From contig JAOWCC010001589.1 of assembly GCA_030867875.1 (NCBI GenBank), positions 141,581,745-141,645,744 on the forward strand: 64,000 nt of DNA, read 5' to 3'. A program made the position numbers and the translations under genes. The stretch comes from Actinernus sp. WN-2022. Its lineage: Eukaryota > Cnidaria > Anthozoa > Actiniaria > Actinernidae. Shown in pieces: positions 11,901-25,238 of the stretch. The notes beneath the pieces were generated by a model. The model did no database searches and was not told the DNA's origin. It saw nothing but the letters and a program-made list of their open reading frames with translations. The stretch's first letter is position 1, and every line of letters begins with the position of its first letter.

Positions 11901-13649
11901 GGAACACAGCTCTCAATATATTATTATTAAATTAATAAAATATTATATTATAATACTAAATTATATATTATCTTAATTATGATTGTACATATTATTCATA
12001 ACTAGTTCTTTTATAATTCTTAACATTGTATTATTTTACAAATTTAAGTTAGGGTGTCCCCATTTAGTGGTTGTTATACTGCTAATAATGCAGATTGACA
12101 CATAAATGAAGTTGTTATAATAATAATAATTATTATTATATTTGTATCAGTGTTTATAAATTATTTTACAATGTAGGCTTAATTAATTTGTTTAATATTG
12201 CTTGATTTGTGAAACTCTGAGTTTTGATACTCGAAGATAATTATTTTGAAATTTTGCATCCACAAATATAATGTTGAGCTGTTAAAAGCAATACTGTATA
12301 ATGCTGCTTTATTGTTCAAATTACATGTATGTACACGGAAGCAAATTATGTTTATCTATCTAGCACATCAACCCAATCACCTTTGTGGCACAGGTGCATC
12401 ACTCATTTTGAGTGGGCATGTGCACAGTTGATAAATTAGTACAACAAATACAACTAATGAGCATCACTAATTACGTTTTGTGCTTTGGGGTCAGAAGTTT
12501 GGCTGATTACACTGTAAACGATTAATTTTTATCTAGACATACATGTAATTCACTGCCAGCCAGAGAAAACTAACTTTTTAATAAAATACTATGGAAATGA
12601 GTGGTGGTTATTTTGGTAAATAACTGGAAAGGAGTTTTGGTGGCACGGAGGGATCAAATTAAGGTAAAAAATAGGTCCACATTTGCAAACACAGGCTACC
12701 ATTATGTTATTTACTAAAAATAGTTACCAGGCCATCTGAACTTTGCTGAGATGGCTGTGGTCAAATTTCCCACCCTGGGCTGGTTATGACTGTGAAATCC
12801 CAACCCTTGGGACAACAACAACAACATCTTTATTGTACCCTTTAAAATTACAATAGAGAAATATAAACATAAGGAAGTTGAAAATAATATAGGGTACTGG
12901 CTTCCAGAAATAACTTAAAAGCTAAAAATGCCTGGAAGCCTACACCTGTAGATGGTTAAATGTTCCAGAGTTGCCTACCCTGTCCCCCTGGGAGACATTG
13001 AGAGATGTATAAGAACAAAGTTGCTGAGTTGCTGGTTAATTTCACTTTCTTCATCACTGAACATCCCCCAAGTGTATGGATCCAGGGAGAGATCATTTGG
13101 TTACTCTGAGTACCCAAATAAACTATCGTACTGTACTACCACATTAAGACGGCATTGGCCTTGCAGCTGCATTGCCCTCAAGAACTGAGGAGAGACTAGT
13201 AGAGACCTAATATTTCTTGCTGGTCTTGGGTTACGTGTAGCTGTTTGCTTAATAATATTTTGTAAAAAATCATTAAACTAGAGCAAGAGTCGTAGAGAAT
13301 CTGCTCAAATTTTAGGGGAACTTCTTGCAGATTGTGGTGAATGAAGAGCACAGAGTTTAAAATGACTGAAGAAACTTCGGTGATTTGAGTACGAACATAC
13401 ATGTATTCTCCATCGACGTACATGTATGACTTAACAACCAACACTCAGGATACCAGTCAGGCTTTATTTTGCAATATACAATTACATGTATCAACAAAAT
13501 GGAAAACAGCTTTTAACACACTTTAAAAACTTTGAAATCCAGCAAATCTTATCCTTTCCAGTAACCTTTCTTGGAGAAACCACATTTTAGGCATCTAATG
13601 TTCTTAATATGATTAAAAGCATTAAATGTAATTAAAGTTAATCGTTCAA
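11901..13649. other. SPNS intron 1, no gene seen
   Basis: Very AT-rich (especially 11930-12200, TTATTATAATA runs). No coding signal or clear element was recognised apart from possible short LINE tail sequence after 11900. Confidence 0.5.
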
Positions 13650-14400
13650 CTTTACGCACGCTCTATTTAAGTTTGGTGAGGCCTCTTATGGAATATGGGG
13701 ACATAATTTGGGGTGGCTGTAGTGAGGGTGAGTGTGCTTTATTAGAAAATGTGCAGTATGAAGCAACTACATGTAGAGTTATATCAGGAGCGATGAAAGG
13801 GACAAGTAGAATTAGGCTCTTAAATACGTTGGGGCTCGTAGACCTTAAAAATAGAAGAACTATTCATAGGATCGTTACATTTTACAAAATGGTCAAAGGT
13901 TTAACTCCTGCTTATATAAAAGAGCTCTTGCCTGAGAAAGTAGGTGAACGTAGTCAATACATTGCTTCGCTCCAATGAAAGTTGTACACTGTTACCCTGT
14001 CGTACTGAGCATTTCCGTTGTTCTTTTCTGCCATCTTCAATACGATTATGGAACATTTAAGTCCAACTATAGCAAGCATACTGCAATTAGCTGGTTTTAA
14101 GAAAGCTCTAAAGGAAAGCTTTAGTAGTAATGATTATGACAGACTCTACGATTTTTCCGTTACTAGATTTGCATCAATATGTCACGCTCGCTTAAGATTA
14201 GGTAACTCTGCTTTAAATGATAACCTATTTAAAATCAATTGCGCACCAACAGCTTTTTGTCTCTGCGGATTTGCCAAGGAAACTGTTAAACACTATTTAT
14301 TAGATTGTCCTCTATATGCCGCAGTGCATCATACGTTATTTGCCTCCGTTGCACTTTTAATCCCTCACTGGCAAGTTACAGTACATCGGATAATATAAAA
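13650..14400 (+). pseudogene. LINE reverse transcriptase C-terminus with zinc knuckle, frameshifted
   Basis: Reads LYLSLVRPLMEYGDIIWGG then ends at a stop (13976). After a shift, HFRCSFLPSSIRLWN follows, and then a frame with FASICHARLRLG and the Cys-Cys-His-Cys knuckle CLCGFAKETVKHYLLDCPLY. This is the usual order at the end of a LINE ORF2. Broken by frameshifts, so not active. Confidence 0.85.
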
Positions 14401-14840
14401 GTGAACATACTACTCCATGGCTCTTCTGAATTAAGCAGTAATAAAAATATAGAAGCAATACAGTTTTATATTATTGAAACAAAGCGATTTGATTAATTTA
14501 ACTGGCTTTAGAGTAGTAGTATCAATTTTATAGTTATGCGAAAGTGATTGTTTTTGGTCCCTGTAAGTTTTTCTAATTATCACAATATAATTTGACATAT
14601 TATTTTCTATAATTAATTTACTTTTTGCGATCAATAATTGTTCCTGCTTTCTGTTTTCTTTCTTTATCTATCATTATTATAAATCGTTTCCTTTTTCTCT
14701 ACCTTACTCGTTGTAAAAATTGTAATTGTAATGGTAGTGTGAGCTTCCTAGATGAGCACCTGGTGTTCTTGAGGCAAACACTAGGACTGTCTACTATTTT
14801 AACAACAATATTTCAAAGAATTGTGTCTCTGTATTACATA

Positions 14841-15618
14841 TTAAAGTGTATATGAAACAAAAATTAAGTTGATCTTATTTGAAAGTCGAAATGAGGAAGG
14901 ATGGCGTTTTCCGTTTGTGAATAACTCATCTCGTTCCAGAGATATTCAGGTTTTTAAAATATGTAAATTAGATTACCTGTGATGTCATGACCTTGACACA
15001 ACCTGGAGACAAATCACAAAATAAAGAATATCTCTGAAAATAGTGGCTAAAAATAATTGATACTTTGCATATGTATGGTACTAAGGAAAATACACATCAA
15101 TGTGCAAATAATGACGTTCCCATGGAAACACTCTTGGCCCCAGGCTCATTTGATGTTGAACATAAAATATTATCTGATGGTAATATATGTTCTACAAAAC
15201 AATTTTATTTAAACCTCGCATACACAATGCCTACATTATTTGTAATGGTCTGATGCGCCAACAGCAGTAAATTGTACATTACGAAGGAGAAATCAACTAA
15301 TCTATTTTTATCATGAAAGTGGCCTGGGGACAAGAGTGTTTCCATGGCAACATCATGATTTGTACATTGATGTGTATTTTCCTGAGTACCATACATGTGC
15401 AAAGTATCAATGATTTTTAGCCACTATTTTCAGAGATTTTGTGATCTGTCTCAAGGTTGTTTCAAGGTCATCGACAGTTAATCTAATTTACATATTACAA
15501 AAACCTGAATATCTCTGGAACTAGATGAGATATTCACAAACAGAAAACGCCATCCTTCCTCATTTCGAAAGGACTTTCAAATAAGATCAACTTATTTTTC
15601 GTTTCATATACACTTTAA
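14841..15618. mobile_element. long foldback element with TTAA ends (778 bp)
   Basis: Starts TTAAAGTGTATATGAAAC and ends with its reverse complement. The arms pair imperfectly for about 300 bp each (for example GGAAGGATGGCGTTTTCCG near 14896 and its inverse near 15545). TTAA at both ends suggests piggyBac-type target duplication. No transposase; non-autonomous. Confidence 0.85.
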
Positions 15619-16250
15619 CCCTTTCCCTACTGGACATGTTTGGCTCAGTTGGTGAAATCCTGAGTGCTAACTCAACCCTCACCCCTCAGTTCAAGTTTAG
15701 CTAGTCCGGGCTAGTTAAATACAGCTCATAACGAGCTGCGCTCTCTTAGTAACCAAAAAGTAGCTACAATATCCCGCAGAGATCGCGGACTAAAAGTCCG
15801 CGATCTCTGCGGGGACCCCAGTACGACCTAGCATTCCAGTCTAAACGAAGTCTTGCTGGTGATGTACCGAATGTGTTGGGCTTCGCGCCTATGTGTCATA
15901 ATCCGTAAGTGTTGGGTGCGTTTTAACTAAGATTTCAATCGTCACTCCAGACATCCTATTCTTAAAGGAATACGAAGATAGCTTTGTTCATTGAACTTCA
16001 GTTGAGCAGCCAAACTGGCTTGAGATTGACTGGGTGAGCAACGATGATTCTCTCCCTTCGGCCACGGTTTTAAACAACTCGTGATCATTGCAGTGCGGAA
16101 ATATTCTAATTCGTAATATTTTTAGAATATTTTGTGTAAAAAAGTTAGACTTTGAGCTCCTAGCAACGCTGAAAAAAAATCAATTCTATTGTAAAATCTA
16201 ACTTGGGATTTCAAGTCTTATTTTAGGTAGCCTGCCTCACTAGGTATAAG
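15619..16250. other. SPNS intron 1, short palindrome only
   Basis: Contains a hairpin around 15774-15814 (CCCGCAGAGATCGCGGAC with its inverse). No gene seen. Confidence 0.5.
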
Positions 16251-16610
16251 GTTGTGTTCCAAAAAATGCTCAGGGATACGGTGATGCCAGGACTCCAACC
16301 TTGGTGAACCAGTCGAAAGGATATAGAACACAGACCTAGTTTTTCATTGCACATAAAAAAAAAATAGAAAGTTGTGTTCCATATCCCAGAAGCGCTCAGG
16401 CATATGGTGATGCCAGGACTTCAACCTGGGTGAACCAGAAAGGATATAGAACACAGACCTAGTTTTTCATCACACATTTCAAAAATAATAAAGTTGTGTT
16501 CCATATCCCAGAAGCGCTCAGGCATATGGTGATGCCAGGACTCCAACCTGGGTGAACTAGAAAGGATATAGAACACAGACCTAGTTTTTTTATCACACAT
16601 TCAATCAAGT
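16251..16610. repeat. three tandem copies of a 120-bp unit
   Basis: Units start GTTGTGTTCC at 16251, 16371 and 16493, and share GGTGATGCCAGGACT and GGATATAGAACACAGACC. Confidence 0.85.
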
Positions 16611-17965
16611 TTGTCAACAAATCAAGTTTTAGATGGACTTCTAGAGTTGGCATGTCTATCAGGCTGATGCAGCTTGGTCTCCCTCGTTGCCCAAGCAACT
16701 GCAGCAGAAAGGTTGACTTGATAACCTTGAGGACCACTGTCTGGCAAAGGCTTGATGTCTATTGCATTTCTCATTACTTTTCAAACAGCCTTTTCAAACT
16801 TGATTCTTGTTGAGAAGGATTGGGGTGTTAGTATTCCTCTAAATAAATAAATAAATAAAAACAATCATAATCAGTCGCATCAATGACAAAAAAAACACCT
16901 TCAATCATGTAAGTTTCCACAGTTTCCACATCTGAGAACCAATTTAATTCATCTCAATAAAAAGATTGAAGTATTCGCTTACCCCTTATCATCGCTGTCC
17001 TCACGAGATCACTTGTGAATGTTCTCAATTTCATCTCGAAGGCATCCCTTGATACTTGGTACATGGCAGCTTCGAGAGCAACTTTTAGTTCTCTGTTTTC
17101 CTCTTCTTGTTGATCTATATTTACTATAGATTATTAAATTACGTATACCCCAGGGACAGTTGTTGACGTTGATGTTGCCGATGCAGTTGGTGTTTCGAGT
17201 CGATCACCACCAAGTTTTAGTGCATTGATGTCATCTACCAACCAGCTGTATTATCTTGGGTTTGAGGTAAATTTCTGTAGTAATATGGCGGCAACAACAC
17301 CAAACGTAGAGGCAATGCTAAGACTTCCTTGATCTTTGAACACTCGTCGATCAGAAAGCCCGCCATTTTCAAGATCAGATAACTTGACTTTGGCGAACTC
17401 CTCAGGAAAATACTAAAGAGCTCCTTGACATTAAGTTTTCAACAGGAATACCGCAGATCTTCGAATTGAGAACATATCAGTTCTTAGAACTACAAACTAC
17501 AGACGGATTAGCGATCTTTGCAAGAAAATTCCAACCGGATGCAACGGGATGATGTCAAAATTTAGTTCAAGTCCAGCCTCTAAAACTAAACAGGCATCCT
17601 GCACCACAGGCGAGTGTGTACGCAAACCAATAAAGGAATTACCAAGCGCTGTTATAATAAAACCACAAATAAAATACGACGAAAGCAATTCAGCAGGCCT
17701 ATGACGTCACTCCATAGCAACCGGACCTGAATATTTTTGAACATCCAGTTCACTGAGGCTCGTTATGATAAAATATACTAATAAACTGGAAACAGAAGTA
17801 CATAATATTATTGTAACGCAATGGTCGCCTAAAAATACTAAGTGAATCCAAAAAACATTCCATAGTTAAATGTTTTTCCTTAGTTCAAAACAATTTAATT
17901 TCCTAAGTTCAAAACAAATTTAACTGAGATGAAATTTGAACCTTCAACATGGATGCATGTTTCCT
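16611..17965. other. SPNS intron 1, no gene recognised
   Basis: Includes (AAAT)n near 16840-16858. Short minus-strand open frames (16459-16737, 17497-17688) show no family features. Confidence 0.45.
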
Positions 17966-18446
17966 TTAAAGTGCCTCTAACCTTTCTTGACATTTTTCTA
18001 CTTATGAACCTGTGCAAGTTTTGAGTACTTCTGCGATTAAAACATTTTTTTGGTTTACAGATAAATACTGTGTTCTACGCTTGTTTGAAATGGTGAAAAA
18101 CTGACCTTTCCTGACCATTTGAATAAATACTTAGGATTTTGTCTAAAACGATTTTTTTTCTTTACTAACAACTCACAAGCTATTGTATATTTTCTATAAA
18201 TCGATGTTGTTGTGACAGAAAAGAACCATGGAGAGTAATGCATTAATGAGATGATGTCACCCCAGGCAATCGACCCATGTTTTACTTATGCGGTCATGGG
18301 ACAGGAAAGGTCAGTTTTTCACTATTTCAAACAAGCGTAGAACATAGAATATTATCAGTAAACCAAAAATTTCTTCGCAGAAGTCCTCAAAACCTTTCAC
18401 AGGTTCATAAGTAGAAAAATGTCAAGAAGGGTTAGAGGCACTTTAA
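17966..18446. mobile_element. TTAA-flanked foldback element, family 1
   Basis: Inverted arms (TTAAAGTGCCTCTAACC / GGTTAGAGGCACTTTAA) of about 200 bp meet at a short loop near 18235-18260. A diverged second copy is at 39661-40212. The duplication breakpoint at 18242 lies in the loop, so only the right half of this element recurs at 22571-22775. Confidence 0.88.
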
Positions 18447-19120
18447 TAATTATTATTAATAGGACCAACACAGGAATTATTGGGTTTCCTAGGAAATCTT
18501 TTTGGAATATACAGTATATCCCTGGAGCAGGAGTTGATCACAGAACTAGGGTATCGTTTATGAGACACTGATGTTGTGGTACATGTAGATATTTGGTGCC
18601 CCATATATGCCAGGAATTTGCAAGAGGCAAGTTATCTTCAGTTAAGTGATTTCCACCACAAAATTTTCAAATTTTCTTGTAAAAGTTTGTTTCTACATAA
18701 AGTTCTACTTTGGAAATTTTAGCTTGTTGCTATTTCGATTAGCTTGTTAGGCTCCAAAAATACATTAACATTTTTTTATCTTGTGGGTTTAAAAATGAAA
18801 TTCGAACCCTGTTCCTCATACATGACATCATGATTTAAAAATAATAGCTGACTTCTCAAATCTGCACCATGTACGTATTAAAAGTCCAATGTAAGACAGT
18901 AATTACAGAGAAGAATGTAACTCCTTTACCTTCTACTGGCTAATTACATGTAGGTCGCAGCTGTAGAAAACAGCCACCAAAACTTGGCAGAGCAGTAGGT
19001 GATGTTCACCAGCTGCCATCTCTTATCTACAACCCTGAAATGGCTGATCAATAGTTTCTTATAATATTAATTGTTTCATTTTATCAGATATTTATCAAAT
19101 ATAAACACTACACAGAAGTA

Positions 19121-19264
19121 GCTACAGTACTGTTCAAAAATATTACAACAGGGGAAGTGAAATATCACCTGAATAAATGAAATTTCCCCTAAAAGACAAT
19201 AGAAATTTCACTTGTTCAATTCAATTTCACTTCCCCTGTTGTCATATTTTCAAACAGTACTGTA
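19121..19264. mobile_element. TA-flanked MITE (CAGTACTGTT termini)
   Basis: Inverted termini CAGTACTGTTC...GAACAGTACTG type, with inner CAACAGGGGAAGTGAAAT pairing, flanked by TA. Short, no ORF. Copied with segment A to 23450-23593. Confidence 0.8.
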
Positions 19265-19480
19265 CATGTACATAATTATGTATTGTTGTAACTCTTATTG
19301 GCTTCTTGATCATTGCTGAACTTAATTTACTCAACCAGGACTAACTGAAAGCTTCAAGATTACAGTGTCTTCTGTGCTACGTACTATATACATGTATGTA
19401 TATACTCATGCATGTACATGTACATACGGTACAAAACATATAGACAACAGTTTCTGTGTTCACATATCTGTTATTAATTG

Positions 19481-19622
19481 AAGGGCTGTGTGCAAAAAGG
19501 GCGTAAGTGATTCTTGATCACATTCTAAATTCTCCCTTAGAAAACAAAGAAATTGAAGGAGAATTTAGAATGTGATCAAGAGTCACGTACGCCCTTTTTG
19601 CACACTGTCAGCCCTTCAATTG
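19481..19622. mobile_element. GAAGGGCTGTGTGC palindromic MITE, copy 1
   Basis: About 140 bp, almost fully palindromic (GAAGGGCTGTGTGCAAAAAG at one end, its inverse at the other, GATCACATTCTAAATTCTCC inside). Copied with segment A to 23810-23951. Other copies: 27590-27705 (partial), 30853-30990, 31116-31256. Confidence 0.88.
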
Positions 19623-20034
19623 TAAACAGGAAAAGTACAAGAGTCTTCTGGCAAGTGTTTCCACAAGCACTTAATTCACATATAATACTTTTTAAAGAGT
19701 TACATGTTTACGTGTACGTTTAAGGTTACCAGATACCTTCAAAGCGAAAAAGATGGGAAACTTTTTTTCTGCACAGAAATGTAGTTTTAGTAGTAATGTA
19801 CGTCTCATATACCAAAAACTCTGTTAAAAAACAATGTTGATGGAGAAATACCAATAGGAAGTTTCTAACCAGAAGTAAAGGTTCTGTTTGATTGACAGCA
19901 GATCAATAAACACATGACAAGTGCATGCTCACTCGCCCGTAACAATGGTGTGGGGAAAGCTTCATATACCAATGTTTATATGTGTTCATTGAGAACAGTT
20001 TTTCCACACACGATTCCATAACTCCATCGGTTGT

Positions 20035-20420
20035 TGGCCTTATGTCATTCTCAGCAAATGGTCTTGGGTCACCTGGTTTGGGTCAGCTAGATGCCTAGTT
20101 CCTTCCAGGCTGGGACTATATATATCGCCTACCCCCCCTACCCCCTCCCCTCCCATGCTGTTTGCTGTGTATGGGAGGGGGGCTGGGTCCACTCCTTGCG
20201 ATTGGCTGGTCACTTGGTTTGAGTTAGCTAGAGGCCAAGTTCCTTCCAAGGTTGCGACCAACTCCCGGCCCCCAGCTCTGCTCACCTATGGACCCAGAGC
20301 AGATGGTCTCCACTCATGCTTGTGGGGCTAGGGCCATTCTCAGCGAAGGGTCTTGGGTCGCTTGGATTGGGTCAGCTAGATGCCTAGTTCCTTCCAAAGC
20401 TGTGACTATCACCTAGCCCC
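20035..20420. repeat. degenerate direct repeats, GC-rich
   Basis: Three related blocks share GGGTCAGCTAGATGCCTAGT and TTCCTTCCA (near 20050-20120, 20195-20260, 20335-20410). The 81-residue minus-strand frame over it is a by-product. Present again at 24364-24749. Confidence 0.7.
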
Positions 20421-20909
20421 CCTTGCCACATGCAACAGTTATCAGTCTGTTGGAGGTGACAGTTGCTTACAACAGCTCCTTGGTCGCTAGTGTGCTAAAG
20501 CCCATTCAGGACAGTGTGGTTTGTCTTCGGTGCTCCAGGCTGCGGCAGACAGTCCTTGTTCGGCTCGATTGGGCTCAAGCACTGTTGCAGCCTCCAACTT
20601 AGAGTACTATTATCATGTGGTCTTTGTTTCGTTTTTGAAGTAGCTGGTTATTTAATTCCGACTCTGAGCACAATTTTACCTTCAAAATAAATCCCCCTCA
20701 TATTGATTCTCTAAAACACATATCTTACCAAAAACCAAACCTAGAAGAACAACAACATGAACCAACGCCAATGGTAAAAAAATAAACCACAACAGGACAT
20801 GCACTGACTGGCTATAAGTATAACTATAAGATGCGACTCAGCTTGCACGAACGGCGTGCAAGTCACAAGACGAACCAATGCTTTTATCTACCCTCTGATT
20901 ATTTCATAC

Positions 20910-21087
20910 CTGCTATGGTCAAGCGGTCCATGTAGTTCAGCAAATTTATGAAGAACAGAACTCCGACGGTTATATAAGCTCGAAGATTCGGGCCGCACGC
21001 ACAGCCTCTCCTGGGTCGCGCCATTACTCCCGGGATTACTTCTTGCTCGGTCGAATTTTCCTTATGAACCTGGCCCTCAGTGTTCAT
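20910..21087 (-). CDS. SPNS exon 1, proximal copy (residues 1-59)
   Basis: Encodes the cytosolic N-terminus and the first membrane segment, ending in MDRLTIA plus one base of the next glycine codon. The donor is AGCAG|GTATGA on the minus strand. Exon 2 supplies the next two bases in phase. This copy is closer to exon 2 (intron of 9381 bp). It is part of duplicated segment A. Confidence 0.85.
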
Positions 21088-21761
21088 AACAATTCACTCC
21101 GAATTCTTAGTGGGTTTGCCTTTGACTTTATAGTTAGTAACCCTTCCATATATCCATATAATCTCATTTAAAACGTGCCAATATGGATCACAATGTCAAT
21201 GAACTCTGTATTCAGGAAGCAATCGTACCATCACGAGAGGACAAGGCTTGGTTACACAACAAACCACAGGGACCCCAAACTCAAAAGCTAAAATAATAAT
21301 TGGAGTTTTTTAAATAGTTTTTATTTGTTTGTAATTAATGGATTGGCTACTTGACTGTTTATTCATTTTGCCAATACTACACTTTTTTTGTTTAGAAAAG
21401 AAGAAAACATATTTATAAAAATATTACAAGTTTAATTTCTTAGTATTTTCCCATCAGGAGCCCATCCTGTTTTCATCCATTCGAATTGTTATCATCTATC
21501 ATCGAAATGATCTCAATTTGTTTTCAGTATAGGTACTTTCAGGAGGCCATTACCAGTACTTTGGTCTTTCGTACTTGGGGGTTCTACGGGATTAGTATGG
21601 GATTATTACGGGACAATCTGCGGGATTCACTCCCAGGCTCTCTCGCCAAAGTGTCATGGCTACCGCCCTATCACTCACTTCTGATCGCTTGTGACAGGTC
21701 GTAACGATCGGCTTGATTCTGGCGGGCATCGAGTAATATTTGAATATTGTATTCAAATATT

Positions 21762-22357
21762 GTATACTTCCAACACAGCTAGTAAGTACCCTGTCTACCC
21801 CCCAAGGGTTGACATGAAAACACCTTCACATAGAGGTCAATTGGAATTCACTGAAGAAGTCACCATAACAGGGAAAGAGCGCAAAAGAAAGCAGAAAGAA
21901 AAAACTAAGCAGAAACAGGATGTGCAAGAAAAGGAATCCAACGCAAAGTTTCGAATGACCTTTCAAGAAGAGGAGTCAAGAGAAGAACACTTCACTAAAA
22001 TACGAAACAAGAGGAAAGCTTCACCTGTTAGAAAGCCTGAAAAGAGCCACAAGGATCAATATCTCTCCCCTACAAAGGACCTAGTATTGAACTCTAGACA
22101 AAAATCTAAAATGGATTACCACATGAGCTGGCACCAACGGGCATCACCAGGTAACCATGACGATTTTCATGTTGATAGCGAAGATGGATATGATGGTGAT
22201 AATGACATGAAATATGATTCACCTGAACGTGCTGATGTTGGCAGCATTGCATCTGAAGCAACAGAGGAGTTGTTGAATGGGGATGAACTAGATGGGTCAG
22301 TTATGGAAAAGTTAAAACAGCTGAATCTTGCTGTCAACTTTGATCCAGAAACTGAAG
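21762..22357 (+). pseudogene. truncated duplicate of the coiled-coil gene's first coding exon
   Basis: Matches 28539-29134 (residues about 119-316) including the donor, but lacks the start codon, the acceptor and the first 353 coding bases. Segment X, which holds those, is missing from this copy. Reading upstream into segment A gives only a chimeric open frame (from 21691) with an unrelated N-terminus, so no functional product is expected. No disabling changes were seen in the retained part, which implies a recent event or an assembly effect. Confidence 0.8.
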
Positions 22358-25238
22358 GTAAAGCTTTTAATATTTTTTGCATGTTCCTTCTGGAGTGTAT
22401 TTGTTTTGAGAAAGCAGCATACATGTACATAGTGATTATAAACAGAGACTGAGAGTTTGCATCTTTTATATACATGTATGTATTATTAATATTACCTACG
22501 TTAAAACTTTGTACATGTACAAGTTTCGTACAGTCATATAGGTGACATTAATCGGGGGTGTGGATTTTATATTAATGAGATGATGTCACCCCAGGCAATC
22601 GACCCATGTTTTACTTATGCGGTCATGGGACAGGAAAGGTCAGTTTTTCACTATTTCAAACAAGCGTAGAACATAGAATATTATCAGTAAACCAAAAATT
22701 TCTTCGCAGAAGTCCTCAAAACCTTTCACAGGTTCATAAGTAGAAAAATGTCAAGAAGGGTTAGAGGCACTTTAATAATTATTATTAATAGGACCAACAC
22801 AGGAATTATTGGGTTTCCTAGGAAATCTTTTTGGAATATACAGTATATCCCTGGAGCAGGAGTTGATCACAGAACTAGGGTATCGTTTATGAGACACTGA
22901 TGTTGTGGTACATGTAGATATTTGGTGCCCCATATATGCCAGGAATTTGCAAGAGGCAAGTTATCTTCAGTTAAGTGATTTCCACCACAAAATTTTCAAA
23001 TTTTCTTGTAAAAGTTTGTTTCTACATAAAGTTCTACTTTGGAAATTTTAGCTTGTTGCTATTTCGATTAGCTTGTTAGGCTCCAAAAATACATTAACAT
23101 TTTTTTATCTTGTGGGTTTAAAAATGAAATTCGAACCCTGTTCCTCATACATGACATCATGATTTAAAAATAATAGCTGACTTCTCAAATCTGCACCATG
23201 TACGTATTAAAAGTCCAATGTAAGACAGTAATTACAGAGAAGAATGTAACTCCTTTACCTTCTACTGGCTAATTACATGTAGGTCGCAGCTGTAGAAAAC
23301 AGCCACCAAAACTTGGCAGAGCAGTAGGTGATGTTCACCAGCTGCCATCTCTTATCTACAACCCTGAAATGGCTGATCAATAGTTTCTTATAATATTAAT
23401 TGTTTCATTTTATCAGATATTTATCAAATATAAACACTACACAGAAGTAGCTACAGTACTGTTCAAAAATATTACAACAGGGGAAGTGAAATATCACCTG
23501 AATAAATGAAATTTCCCCTAAAAGACAATAGAAATTTCACTTGTTCAATTCAATTTCACTTCCCCTGTTGTCATATTTTCAAACAGTACTGTACATGTAC
23601 ATAATTATGTATTGTTGTAACTCTTATTGGCTTCTTGATCATTGCTGAACTTAATTTACTCAACCAGGACTAACTGAAAGCTTCAAGATTACAGTGTCTT
23701 CTGTGCTACGTACTATATACATGTATGTATATACTCATGCATGTACATGTACATACGGTACAAAACATATAGACAACAGTTTCTGTGTTCACATATCTGT
23801 TATTAATTGAAGGGCTGTGTGCAAAAAGGGCGTAAGTGATTCTTGATCACATTCTAAATTCTCCCTTAGAAAACAAAGAAATTGAAGGAGAATTTAGAAT
23901 GTGATCAAGAGTCACGTACGCCCTTTTTGCACACTGTCAGCCCTTCAATTGTAAACAGGAAAAGTACAAGAGTCTTCTGGCAAGTGTTTCCACAAGCACT
24001 TAATTCACATATAATACTTTTTAAAGAGTTACATGTTTACGTGTACGTTTAAGGTTACCAGATACCTTCAAAGCGAAAAAGATGGGAAACTTTTTTTCTG
24101 CACAGAAATGTAGTTTTAGTAGTAATGTACGTCTCATATACCAAAAACTCTGTTAAAAAACAATGTTGATGGAGAAATACCAATAGGAAGTTTCTAACCA
24201 GAAGTAAAGGTTCTGTTTGATTGACAGCAGATCAATAAACACATGACAAGTGCATGCTCACTCGCCCGTAACAATGGTGTGGGGAAAGCTTCATATACCA
24301 ATGTTTATATGTGTTCATTGAGAACAGTTTTTCCACACACGATTCCATAACTCCATCGGTTGTTGGCCTTATGTCATTCTCAGCAAATGGTCTTGGGTCA
24401 CCTGGTTTGGGTCAGCTAGATGCCTAGTTCCTTCCAGGCTGGGACTATATATATCGCCTACCCCCCCTACCCCCTCCCCTCCCATGCTGTTTGCTGTGTA
24501 TGGGAGGGGGGCTGGGTCCACTCCTTGCGATTGGCTGGTCACTTGGTTTGAGTTAGCTAGAGGCCAAGTTCCTTCCAAGGTTGCGACCAACTCCCGGCCC
24601 CCAGCTCTGCTCACCTATGGACCCAGAGCAGATGGTCTCCACTCATGCTTGTGGGGCTAGGGCCATTCTCAGCGAAGGGTCTTGGGTCGCTTGGATTGGG
24701 TCAGCTAGATGCCTAGTTCCTTCCAAAGCTGTGACTATCACCTAGCCCCCCTTGCCACATGCAACAGTTATCAGTCTGTTGGAGGTGACAGTTGCTTACA
24801 ACAGCTCCTTGGTCGCTAGTGTGCTAAAGCCCATTCAGGACAGTGTGGTTTGTCTTCGGTGCTCCAGGCTGCGGCAGACAGTCCTTGTTCGGCTCGATTG
24901 GGCTCAAGCACTGTTGCAGCCTCCAACTTAGAGTACTATTATCATGTGGTCTTTGTTTCGTTTTTGAAGTAGCTGGTTATTTAATTCCGACTCTGAGCAC
25001 AATTTTACCTTCAAAATAAATCCCCCTCATATTGATTCTCTAAAACACATATCTTACCAAAAACCAAACCTAGAAGAACAACAACATGAACCAACGCCAA
25101 TGGTAAAAAAATAAACCACAACAGGACATGCACTGACTGGCTATAAGTATAACTATAAGATGCGACTCAGCTTGCACGAACGGCGTGCAAGTCACAAGAC
25201 GAACCAATGCTTTTATCTACCCTCTGATTATTTCATAC

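Larger units (their letters stand above)
18242..22570. repeat. duplication unit 1: segment A (18242-21751), 10-bp filler, segment B (21762-22570)
   Basis: Segment A is repeated at 22571-26080 (offset 4329) and segment B at 28539-29347 (offset 6777). No difference was noticed on reading; all translated products are identical. A carries SPNS exon 1 and B part of the coiled-coil exon. Compared with unit 2 this unit lacks segment X (26081-28538). The left breakpoint falls inside the loop of a foldback element (17966-18446). Confidence 0.9.

Noticed and set aside
20040..20285. An 81-residue minus-strand frame present twice
   Set aside because: It lies over degenerate direct repeats and its second occurrence is due to the segmental duplication, not conservation.
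21691..22452. A 253-residue plus-strand protein
   Set aside because: Its N-terminus comes from segment A and the filler and its C-terminus is intron read-through past the donor at 22357; only 21762-22357 is derived from a real exon.
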